A DNA stretch of 14,334 nt, from contig JAYZFL010000037.1 of NCBI GenBank assembly GCA_036336795.1, forward strand, positions 1 to 14,334. The letters run 5' to 3'. The position numbers were made by a program, and so were the translations under genes. This document shows, in pieces, positions 1 through 6,226 of this stretch. Below the pieces are notes generated by a model. It searched no databases. It was not told the DNA's origin and was given only the letters and a program-made list of their open reading frames with translations. This DNA comes from UBA822 sp036336795. Its GTDB lineage: Bacteria > Gemmatimonadota > Gemmatimonadetes > Longimicrobiales > Gaopeijiaceae. The first letter of the stretch is position 1, and each line of letters starts with the position of its first letter.

Positions 1-335
1 AGAAAAGGCACCAAATGCTCTCGATAACGTTGGCCCGCAAGAATCACTACGTCAGATCCCGGGGTTAGCACCTCCAGGAGTTGCTCCTGCACCCGTTCCG
101 CCCAGCGTCGCCTCTCAGCCACTCCGGCCTTGTTCAGTGTCGTTTCATAAGGCGCAACGACGTCCCCGGGAGCCAGCAGTCCGTGCTTGGCCGATAGGAT
201 GAACCACTCGTCAGCCACCGCTTCCGCATACGCCCGGAAGCCCAGGAAGAGCGGGGATGTGTAGAGATCTGCAGCCCGGGCCGATCGAAGCTGCTTGCTC
301 TTCACACAAGACACCAATGCGACCCGCTTCGTCAT
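1..335 (-). CDS. DUF6884-family protein, C-terminus cut by window edge
   Basis: About 111 residues are visible, reading leftwards from ATG 333-335; the C-terminus lies outside the window. The protein opens with a short beta strand and a cysteine-lysine segment (VSCVKSK, residues 8-14), then ADLYTSPLF (22-30), then the hallmark ILSAKHGLL (46-54) and PYETTL (62-67), and later LAGQRYREHL. This pattern is what I know from the DUF6884 family, small YaaA-like proteins whose biochemical role is not established; nucleic-acid or nucleotide-related roles have been guessed. The ATG overlaps the TGA of the 107-residue gene upstream (ATGA, 4 nt), which supports both the start and co-translation. No signal peptide is seen, so it is probably cytoplasmic, unlike the secreted products earlier in the same run. 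The family call is from memory of the motif pattern and is fairly firm; function is unknown. Confidence 0.8.
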   Translation of the reverse strand, partial: MTKRVALVSCVKSKQLRSARAADLYTSPLFLGFRAYAEAVADEWFILSAKHGLLAPGDVVAPYETTLNKAGVAERRRWAERVQEQLLEVLTPGSDVVILAGQRYREHLVPF

Positions 336-655
336 GGATTCCCATCTTCATCATGAGCGATCGTGAGCGACCCGTCGTCATGAGCGATCACGAAGGGGCC
401 GAAATGCCCGTGATTTCGAAGCCATGTCGCCGCTGCGCGGATCCTCTGGGGAAAGCGGGTCGGGTCGCTACGCTCCCAAGCCGCCTCGAAATCGTCCGCA
501 TGTTCGGGGTCGATCTCGACCGAAATCCGTCCCGGATAACCGCCCTCATCCAAACGGACCTCCAGGGGCCATCCCAGGCCGCTAATACGCCCGGATACGA
601 CTTGATCCTCAATGAGCTGAAGAAACCGGGAGCGGGTCACGAAGGGAATTCTCAC
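332..655 (-). CDS. hypothetical 107-residue protein, coupled to DUF6884 gene
   Basis: I cannot name a function. The start is GTG 653-655, placed immediately after the TGA of the creatininase-like gene with no gap; a GGAG about 10 nt upstream, inside the end of that gene, can serve as ribosome binding site. The product is small, acidic and soluble, with no signal peptide or membrane segment. Its centre has a run of acidic residues (EIDPEHADDFEAAW), and the C-terminal third reads FPQRIRAAATWLRNHGHFG followed by FVIAHDDGSLTIAHDEDG, probably a helix then two strands. I have a faint memory of similar RIRAAATALRxxGxFGxFxxxHxDGxLTI tails in uncharacterised actinobacterial proteins, but cannot confirm it. 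Its stop overlaps the ATG of the DUF6884 gene by 4 nt, so the two are probably made together and may act together. Confidence 0.7.
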   Translation of the reverse strand: MRIPFVTRSRFLQLIEDQVVSGRISGLGWPLEVRLDEGGYPGRISVEIDPEHADDFEAAWERSDPTRFPQRIRAAATWLRNHGHFGPFVIAHDDGSLTIAHDEDGNP

Positions 656-1483
656 TCAGCTAGGCTCCAATCCACCGATCCCCTCATTCTGCCCCTGTCC
701 CATCAGGATGCGAATCTGTCGAACAGCTGCATCTATCTTAAGTCGGAGACCGTTCCTTCCATAGTCCACATTTGCGCGAGTTGGGTCACCTGTCATATCA
801 CTCCACTCGGGGCCGCTCGCCGTCTCCAGTTCATCCATTCGGACGTGCTCCGGAGCCACAAAGAGTAACTCAGACGTAGTATCTACACTGGCATGGGAGC
901 CCATACTCTCACTGCTCTCTCCCTGGTCCATCAGCCACTGGAGAAATCCATTATTGGTGTAGTAGTCGTCTGCAAAATGTACGCGGGTGGTCTCCTCCTC
1001 CCACTCCATATTGAGCTGCTCCGCCACAGTTTCCATACCGGTCAGGTTCCCTCCGCTGTCCGCAATGAACACGATGTCGGTGAACCCATGCACCCGAAAG
1101 CTACGAGCCGCAAATTCGATGAGCTTCATGAAATATTCATTTGGGAGCGTGATCGTCCCAGGGTAGCGCATATGACCCGATGGGGGTTCGACATCACCCT
1201 CCGGCACATAGGTCACAACCGGAGCCACTAGGGCATTTCCCAGATTGCGCGCTATGCCTTCCGAAGCATAGTTGACGATGTATTTGTGTTTTCCAATAGT
1301 GAGGTGTGGACCATTCTGTTCAGTCCCCCCAGTGGGCAGAATGATTGTTGTGTAGCCGCCCGCGATAGCTTCTCCAACCTCGATCGTTGTTAGTTCCTCA
1401 AGGAATACGCTTCGGACTTGTTGTGCATCAACTGGGTTGGTCAGGAGTAGAGCTGCAACGATACCAAGAATTAGGGATCTCAT
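656..1483 (-). CDS. secreted creatininase-family protein with altered metal site
   Basis: The 275-residue product starts at ATG 1481-1483 with AGGCGG five to six nt upstream. Residues 1-20 form a Sec signal peptide with likely cleavage at VDA|QQ, so the enzyme is periplasmic or extracytoplasmic, while classical creatininase is cytosolic. The fold signature is clear: GGTEQNGPHLTIGKH (52-66), HMRYPGTITL (104-113), ADSGGN (141-146) and a later SHASVDTTSELL. Creatininase-family enzymes are metal-dependent amidohydrolases acting on cyclic or small amides. By my alignment to Pseudomonas creatininase, Glu34 is kept (E55), His36 is N57, Asp45 is H66 and His120 is S143. The GKH variant is familiar from a secreted subgroup; the Ser in place of the GHGGN histidine is less so. 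Substrate is unknown. It lies 109 bp downstream of the amidohydrolase gene and directly abuts the next gene. Confidence 0.85.
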   Translation of the reverse strand: MRSLILGIVAALLLTNPVDAQQVRSVFLEELTTIEVGEAIAGGYTTIILPTGGTEQNGPHLTIGKHKYIVNYASEGIARNLGNALVAPVVTYVPEGDVEPPSGHMRYPGTITLPNEYFMKLIEFAARSFRVHGFTDIVFIADSGGNLTGMETVAEQLNMEWEEETTRVHFADDYYTNNGFLQWLMDQGESSESMGSHASVDTTSELLFVAPEHVRMDELETASGPEWSDMTGDPTRANVDYGRNGLRLKIDAAVRQIRILMGQGQNEGIGGLEPS

Positions 1484-1592
1484 TTTGTCCGCCTAAAGGT
1501 TGAACAACAGGGATGGGCGACTCCTCGCGAATTCAGCCCCGATCAAACCCTCGGAGTGTATAATCCCGATGGCCTTTCCCCTTTCCTTTCTA

Positions 1593-2909
1593 CTACCGAT
1601 AGACTGCTCCCGCTTTCACCACGTGCTCAACGTATCCTAGTGCGTTGATATCGAAGAGCGGATTTCCGCGCACGACGATCACATCAGCCATCTTTCCAGG
1701 CTCGATTGTGCCAAGCTCGTGTCCACGTCCAATGATTTCAGCTCCCGTCTTGGTGGCGGCTGATATCGCCTGCAACGGAGTCATGCCGCTGTCTACCAGG
1801 GCTGAAATCTCTCTCCAAGCTGACTCGATGTGGAAGTTAAGGGGGCTGCCGGAGTCAGTCCCCATCCCCAGCACGGCGTTCGCTGCGATGAACTGACGAG
1901 CGGCCACTCGGCTCTTGCGGATCTGTTGGGGTGTCGTGCGAAAGTAGGACAGGCGATGAAAGTCCTCAAAAGACCGCTGGAATTCCTCGTAGAGCTTAGG
2001 TGGGAGGTCTTCTGACAGGCGCTTATCCTGAAGCCGCTCGGGGAATTCCAGGGTCGCCTGGAAGACCCATGGCCGGTGAGCTATGGTCTGCACGACCGGA
2101 ATCCCACTGTTTGCAATCTGCTGCACCAAGTCGTCCGGATAGGGCGGATTGCCAGCCGATCCTGCGTGCTGGATCACGTCCGTGCCAGCACGAATGGCAG
2201 TTCGAATCGCGTCGGGAGCGTAGAGGTGGCTGTGTACCTGGAGTCCCCTGGCGTGTGCTACCTCGACGACTGCTTCTAACAGCTCTTCAGACATCCCGGC
2301 CCAGGTCTTGATAACGTCGACCCCGGTGTCCGCCAGCTCCTGAGTTCTCTGTGCTGCTTCTTCGGCACTGCTCACGACATATTGGAAGTACTCAGGAAAG
2401 TCTCCCCAATGTCGGCCGGCGATCCACGGACCACTCACGAGCATGCGGGGGCCAGGAATCTCGCCTCGCGCAATTCGGTCTCGAAGACTCACGATCTCCA
2501 AGGGGGCTCCCAAATCCACGGCCGTCGTCACACCTGCCATCAAGAGTTGCCTGGCAGCGATCTCCATCATCTCTTGTTTCTTGGCTGTGAAAAAAGGGAA
2601 CCACTCGGAGTACTCTCCGTGGCCGAGAAACATCGTGTGAACGTGGAGATCGATGAGGCCTGGAAGCATGGTCATGCCACGGGTGTCGATTATCCGGGCA
2701 CTGCTGGGAATTTCCACCTGAGCGGCCGGGCCTGCTGCCACAATCCGGTCACCCTCAATCAAAATTGCAGCATGATGGATGACGGGCCCCTCGTAACCGT
2801 CAAGTAACATACCTCCGACGAGCGCTAGCTCTTGGGCATTGCCGGTTACCGCAGCAGCGGTAATCAAAACGGCAGCACTCATGGTGGTTTTGACGATTCT
2901 CATGAGCAT
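1593..2909 (-). CDS. secreted metal-dependent amidohydrolase (imidazolonepropionase-like)
   Basis: The product is 438 residues from ATG 2907-2909. A Sec signal peptide (about residues 1-25, TGNAQE after it) points to export. The amidohydrolase superfamily metal site is complete: HVH (H89, H91) after GLID, a probable carboxylated lysine in DVIKTW (K201), H228 in VHSH, H248 in VIQHAG and D352 in GMGTDSG. The C-terminal GxIEPGKxADVIVVxGNPL strand is typical of the composite beta domain. The family hydrolyses C-N or C-O bonds in cyclic amides, peptides or esters; the closest well-known relatives are secreted imidazolonepropionase-like and Xaa-Pro dipeptidase-like enzymes, so the substrate is open. 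An upstream in-frame TTG (2934-2936) would add nine residues but lies on the far side of the GGAGG ribosome binding site, so I reject it. It leads the leftward gene run and is divergent from the metalloprotease gene. Confidence 0.9.
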   Translation of the reverse strand: MLMRIVKTTMSAAVLITAAAVTGNAQELALVGGMLLDGYEGPVIHHAAILIEGDRIVAAGPAAQVEIPSSARIIDTRGMTMLPGLIDLHVHTMFLGHGEYSEWFPFFTAKKQEMMEIAARQLLMAGVTTAVDLGAPLEIVSLRDRIARGEIPGPRMLVSGPWIAGRHWGDFPEYFQYVVSSAEEAAQRTQELADTGVDVIKTWAGMSEELLEAVVEVAHARGLQVHSHLYAPDAIRTAIRAGTDVIQHAGSAGNPPYPDDLVQQIANSGIPVVQTIAHRPWVFQATLEFPERLQDKRLSEDLPPKLYEEFQRSFEDFHRLSYFRTTPQQIRKSRVAARQFIAANAVLGMGTDSGSPLNFHIESAWREISALVDSGMTPLQAISAATKTGAEIIGRGHELGTIEPGKMADVIVVRGNPLFDINALGYVEHVVKAGAVYR

Positions 2910-2911
2910 TT

Positions 2912-2920
2912 CCACCCTCC
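2912..2920 (-). promoter_or_regulatory. ribosome binding site fixing the amidohydrolase start
   Basis: Read on the minus strand this is GGAGGGTGG. The GGAGG ends 6 nt before ATG 2909, which is ideal spacing, and 12 nt before a second in-frame ATG at 2903. It rules out the upstream TTG start, which would place the Shine-Dalgarno inside the coding region. Confidence 0.75.
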
Positions 2921-3002
2921 GTGTATGGAATCTCAACGCAGACTCAGCCGGGCGGGCTAAAGCCTGTGCTCCCCATGCATAGATGTCAATTCGGTGATGT
3001 CA

Positions 3003-3037
3003 CAGAACCTGTCTACAGAACAGAACGTGTCTACAGA
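3003..3037. repeat. two tandem 17-bp direct repeats in the divergent promoter region
   Basis: CAGAACCTGTCTACAGA (3003-3019) and CAGAACGTGTCTACAGA (3021-3037) differ at one base and have an 18-bp period. The second copy runs into CTACAGATATGTAG (3031-3044), whose ends CTACA and TGTAG are inverted repeats. The arrangement fits a two-site operator for a regulator of one or both flanking genes, but no regulator gene is in the window. Confidence 0.6.
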
Positions 3038-3160
3038 TATGTAGAGCTTGCGGGTACAAAGCTCCTGCTTGCACCTTCTTCTCCGCTCACGAAAGATTGG
3101 GCGATACCAACTTGGTTTTGCTCAGAGAAAGTCGGACCGCTTCGGAATCGACTCCAAAAA

Positions 3161-3167
3161 GAGGTGA
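3161..3167 (+). promoter_or_regulatory. ribosome binding site fixing the metalloprotease start
   Basis: GAGGTGA lies 4 nt before ATG 3172 and decides for that start over an in-frame TTG at 3097, which would put 25 unlikely residues ahead of the signal peptide. Confidence 0.6.
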
Positions 3168-3171
3168 CCCC

Positions 3172-5757
3172 ATGTCCTTTTCATCCATGTGGCAGGCTGC
3201 CACCAGGTTCATTCGGCTCGCAGTAGTCTCGGCCCTCAGTGTGACGACTTCGGTCAGTTTCGCACCGTCGGCTGTAGCACAGGAAGGCGCATTGCCTAGC
3301 ATCGAAGAAAAAACCCAAAATACGGATCTCATGGAGGGGTTCTTCACCCTCTACTGGGAGGATTCTAGCGGGTCTCTCTATTGGGAGATCGACGAGTTGG
3401 GTACCGAGTTCCTCTATCAGATCTCTATGGGGTCCGGCCTCGGAAGTAATCCGGTCGGCATCGACAGGGGTCAGCTAAGGGGTACACATGTCCTGGAGCC
3501 GAGGCGCATCGGTCCCCGTGTACTCCTCATGGAGCCCAACTACCGGTTCCAGGCGCGTAGTGACAATCCGACGGAAGCTCAAGCGGTGCGAGATGCTTTC
3601 GCACCCTCGGTGCATTGGGGTTTCGACATCGTGGCTGAGACCGAGGGTCGAGTTCTGTTGGATGCAACGGGATTCTTCCTTCGTGACGCCCGCGGCGTTG
3701 TGGAACAGATCGAGCAGCGTAATCAGGGTCGCTTTGAGCTAGATGTCTCCCGGAGCGCGATCCACTTGCCCGCGACTCGATCTTTCCCTGAGAATACCGA
3801 GGTTGAGGCAATACTTACTTTCACGAGCTCTGATCCCGGCGGCCTAGTCCAGGGCGTAGCCGCGACCGGCGGGGCCATAACACTGCGGCAGCACCACTCC
3901 TTCATCCGGTTGCCCGATGACGGCTACCGCACCCGCACCGCGGACCCGAGGGTAGGGGTAAATGGCCCCACCGTGTACGACTACGCTACCGCGATTGACG
4001 AGGACAGGCGCCTCAGATGGGCGGCGCGTCATCGATTGGAAAAACGTAACCCCGGTCCTGGCCCGTCGGAGCCAATTGAGCCCATAGTCTACTACGTAGA
4101 TCCGGGCACACCCGAGCCTATCCGAAGCGCGTTGATCGAAGGAGCGAGTTGGTGGAACGAGGCCTTCGAGGCTGCAGGGTTTATCGACGCCTTTCAGGTC
4201 GAAGTGCTGCCCGAAGGCGTGGACCCGCAGGATGTCCGGTACAACATGATCCACTGGACCCACCGTCGGACCCGTGGCTACTCGTACGGGAGCACGGTGG
4301 CGGACCCGCGCACAGGTGAGATCGTACGTGGCGTAGTAAACCTCGGCAGCCTTCGGCTGAGGCAGGATTACCTTCACGGCCAAGGCATGGTGGCTCCCTT
4401 CCCCGGAGGGATCTCCTCAGCGGACGGGGGTGGGTATTTTGATTTCACTGCAGGGCAAGATAGAGGAGAACCCTATTTTGCGACGGCCGATTTGGCCGGG
4501 GCGCCGAACTTCGAGTATTTAGCTCAGGTGGTGGACGAGTCAGAGGCGGTAGAGATGGCGTTAGCACGCGTTCGTCAGCTTTCAGCGCACGAGGTTGGCC
4601 ATACACTAGGATTTCCTCACAACTACATGGCGAGCACGTACGGACGCGAGAGCGTAATGGACTATCCTGCGCCGTTAGTTGAGATCGATGAAGATGGCAA
4701 CCTCGATCTGTCAAATGCCTACGTGCAGAGGATCGGAACATACGACAAGCTCTCGGTAAACTGGCTCTATCGTGAATTCCCAGCCGGCACAGATGAAGTC
4801 AGTTCGCTAGCCCAGATTGCTCAGCAGGGGGTTGAGAATGGCCTCATTTACATGGGGCACACGAATAACAACTTTATCGGGGCAGGTCACCAGTATGCTG
4901 GCGTCTGGGATAATGGTGCCAACCTCGTTGACCACCTCAAGCTTGAGATCCGTGTGCGCGAGCTCGGGCTCGAACGCTTCGGGGTCAATGCGATTCGAAC
5001 CGGGGAACCTCTCTCGAATTTGGAGTATGTGCTACTCCCTCTGTATATGCATCACCGCTTTCAACTCCGGTCGGCGGCTGAGAGCCTCGGGGGTGCAGAC
5101 TATCGGTATGCAGTGAAGGGAGACGGCCAGACTCCCTTCACGATAGTTTCCGGCGAAGAGCAGCGCGATGCCCTGGAGACTATACTGTCCACGCTTACGG
5201 TGGACTTCCTGGCTCTACCGGAGGACATCGTGTCCCTGCTCCCCCCACCGGCCTATCGGTACGATGAAGGCGAGGCCTTCCCAGGGTATACGGGCCTACT
5301 CTTTGATCCGTTGGGGGCTGCTGAAGCCGCGGCTAACTTTTCTGTCGGGGAAATCCTCCACCCAGAGCGGATGTCGCGACTATTGGTCTTTGGGAGCATG
5401 GGGGATTACCCAGACCTGGAGGAAGTCGCCGATCGGCTGCTCGATGCCACCTGGGATTTGCCACCCGCAGCAGATGAGTACCGGCAGCGTATCCTTCAAG
5501 GTGTTCAGCGCTCGGTGGCCGATCGGATGATGCAGCAGGCGAGCAGTGCCGCAAATCCTGCCGAGGTCCGTGCGGTTCTGTCTGATCGTCTCGACAGACT
5601 TGCGGCAGGCATTGAGGCTACCTCGGCACCGTCACCGCACCAGCGGCTTGTAGCCGCAGACATTCGCCGCTGGCAGGCACGCATCGAGAACACCGTGCCT
5701 GGACCACAGTTACAGATGCTCGCTGGCGATCCGATCGGAGGAAGCAACCGGAACTGA
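3172..5757 (+). CDS. secreted zinc-dependent metalloprotease, DUF5117/DUF4953 type
   Basis: The 861-residue product has a Sec signal peptide (1-36, AVA|QE). The N-terminal part (about 45-300) resembles the DUF5118/DUF5117 module: an early FFTLYWED with YWEIDELGTEFLYQ, then a long beta-rich stretch. The catalytic part carries HEVGHTLGFPHN at 473-484, an extended HExxHxxGxxH zinc motif with H473, H477 and H483 as ligands and E474 as catalytic base, followed by VMDYPAP, the Met-turn-like segment typical of metzincins. The C-terminal 250 residues are helical and of unclear role. Length fits the family (about 800-900). Such proteins are abundant in Bacteroidota and Gemmatimonadota and are presumed to degrade proteins in the periplasm or outside the cell; specific substrates are not known. 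It stands alone, divergent from the amidohydrolase; a 12-bp perfect inverted repeat begins 9 bp after its stop. Confidence 0.92.
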   Translation: MSFSSMWQAATRFIRLAVVSALSVTTSVSFAPSAVAQEGALPSIEEKTQNTDLMEGFFTLYWEDSSGSLYWEIDELGTEFLYQISMGSGLGSNPVGIDRGQLRGTHVLEPRRIGPRVLLMEPNYRFQARSDNPTEAQAVRDAFAPSVHWGFDIVAETEGRVLLDATGFFLRDARGVVEQIEQRNQGRFELDVSRSAIHLPATRSFPENTEVEAILTFTSSDPGGLVQGVAATGGAITLRQHHSFIRLPDDGYRTRTADPRVGVNGPTVYDYATAIDEDRRLRWAARHRLEKRNPGPGPSEPIEPIVYYVDPGTPEPIRSALIEGASWWNEAFEAAGFIDAFQVEVLPEGVDPQDVRYNMIHWTHRRTRGYSYGSTVADPRTGEIVRGVVNLGSLRLRQDYLHGQGMVAPFPGGISSADGGGYFDFTAGQDRGEPYFATADLAGAPNFEYLAQVVDESEAVEMALARVRQLSAHEVGHTLGFPHNYMASTYGRESVMDYPAPLVEIDEDGNLDLSNAYVQRIGTYDKLSVNWLYREFPAGTDEVSSLAQIAQQGVENGLIYMGHTNNNFIGAGHQYAGVWDNGANLVDHLKLEIRVRELGLERFGVNAIRTGEPLSNLEYVLLPLYMHHRFQLRSAAESLGGADYRYAVKGDGQTPFTIVSGEEQRDALETILSTLTVDFLALPEDIVSLLPPPAYRYDEGEAFPGYTGLLFDPLGAAEAAANFSVGEILHPERMSRLLVFGSMGDYPDLEEVADRLLDATWDLPPAADEYRQRILQGVQRSVADRMMQQASSAANPAEVRAVLSDRLDRLAAGIEATSAPSPHQRLVAADIRRWQARIENTVPGPQLQMLAGDPIGGSNRN

Positions 5758-5765
5758 TTTGAAGG

Positions 5766-5823
5766 CGTGCGCTAGCCTATTCGCTCCTAAACCGCTTTGT
5801 GGGATTGATTGGGCTAGCGCACG
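5766..5823. repeat. 12-bp perfect inverted repeat flanking a 34-nt loop
   Basis: CGTGCGCTAGCC (5766-5777) and GGCTAGCGCACG (5812-5823) are exact reverse complements, starting 9 bp after the metalloprotease stop. As RNA they could form a GC-rich stem at the mRNA end. There is no following T tract, so it is not a standard intrinsic terminator; mRNA 3' stabilisation, a factor-dependent end, or a repetitive extragenic element are alternatives. Confidence 0.6.
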
Positions 5824-6135
5824 GCGGATCGGAAAAACCGAGGCAAGAGGGCAAGCTTCGAAGTTGAAGGATTCAACACCGAAGAACAGACCGACCAAGG
5901 CTTCGCCGGGCAAATAGCCCGAGCACGGTTATGATCAAACCCACGGCCGTATTCAAACCGTTTGTGTGCTGGGACTGGACGTGATCAGTTGAGAGTGAAC
6001 TGTGGTCTCTCGGCGGGTGTTAGACGAGTCGCTACTTCCGTCGTAGATTGTTCTCATCATGACTTTTCGTCCACTAGATGCGCGCCCCGCCATTTTCGCT
6101 CCTCCGAACTAATTGCGGTCATGGGCCCGACGGCC

Positions 6136-6152
6136 GGCGTCATTCTGACGCC
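6136..6152. repeat. perfect 7-bp hairpin or operator upstream of lat
   Basis: GGCGTCA-TTC-TGACGCC is a perfect 7-bp inverted repeat with a 3-nt centre, ending 74 bp before the lat ATG. It could be a dimeric regulator's operator or a 5' leader hairpin. No T tract follows, so termination is unlikely. Confidence 0.5.
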
Positions 6153-6216
6153 CGTTGTAAGACATCCATTCGCATCCCTCGGGCTCTCTCAATCTTCCTA
6201 GCCTGTCCCGATTCTT

Positions 6217-6220
6217 GGAG
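6217..6220 (+). promoter_or_regulatory. ribosome binding site fixing the lat start
   Basis: GGAG lies 6 nt before ATG 6227. The in-frame TTG at 6215 overlaps this site and is rejected as a start. Confidence 0.65.
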
Positions 6221-6226
6221 AGCATC

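Larger units (their letters stand above)
2910..3171. promoter_or_regulatory. divergent intergenic region, amidohydrolase / metalloprotease
   Basis: This 262-bp stretch separates two divergently read secreted-hydrolase genes and should hold promoters for both. On the minus strand a perfect TTGACA (2984-2989) could be a -35 box for the amidohydrolase, but no convincing -10 box follows at 16-18 nt. A pair of 17-bp direct repeats (3003-3037) and an overlapping CTACA/TGTAG inverted repeat sit in the centre. No ORF here is credible. Confidence 0.5.
5758..6226. other. 469-bp non-coding region with several hairpins
   Basis: No credible gene lies here; the short plus-strand ORFs lack family resemblance and ribosome binding sites. 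The stretch does hold a series of perfect inverted repeats: the 12-bp arms at 5766-5823, GTTGAA-GGA-TTCAAC at 5863-5877, CGGGC-AAATA-GCCCG at 5907-5921, and a 7-bp hairpin at 6136-6152. It must contain the 3' end of the metalloprotease mRNA and the promoter of lat, though I could not pick a sound -35/-10 pair. Confidence 0.55.

Noticed and set aside
257..868. Plus-strand ORF of 203 codons
   Set aside because: It spans three better-supported minus-strand genes (DUF6884, the 107-residue protein and the creatininase-like gene) and its translation has no recognisable domain.
3003..3037. CRISPR or minisatellite array
   Set aside because: Only two copies with a 1-nt gap, so there are no spacers and no array.
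3097..3171. TTG start extending the metalloprotease by 25 residues
   Set aside because: The extension is not signal-peptide-like and the ribosome binding site GAGGTGA lies inside it, in front of ATG 3172.
5766..5823. Integron attC site
   Set aside because: The arms lack the GTTRRRY / RYYYAAC core sequences and no integrase or cassette array is present.
5907..5921. Intrinsic terminator at CGGGC-AAATA-GCCCG
   Set aside because: Only five base pairs and no T tract follows on either strand.
5962..6201. Short plus-strand ORF upstream of lat
   Set aside because: GTG start without Shine-Dalgarno, odd composition, and it runs through the perfect hairpin at 6136-6152.
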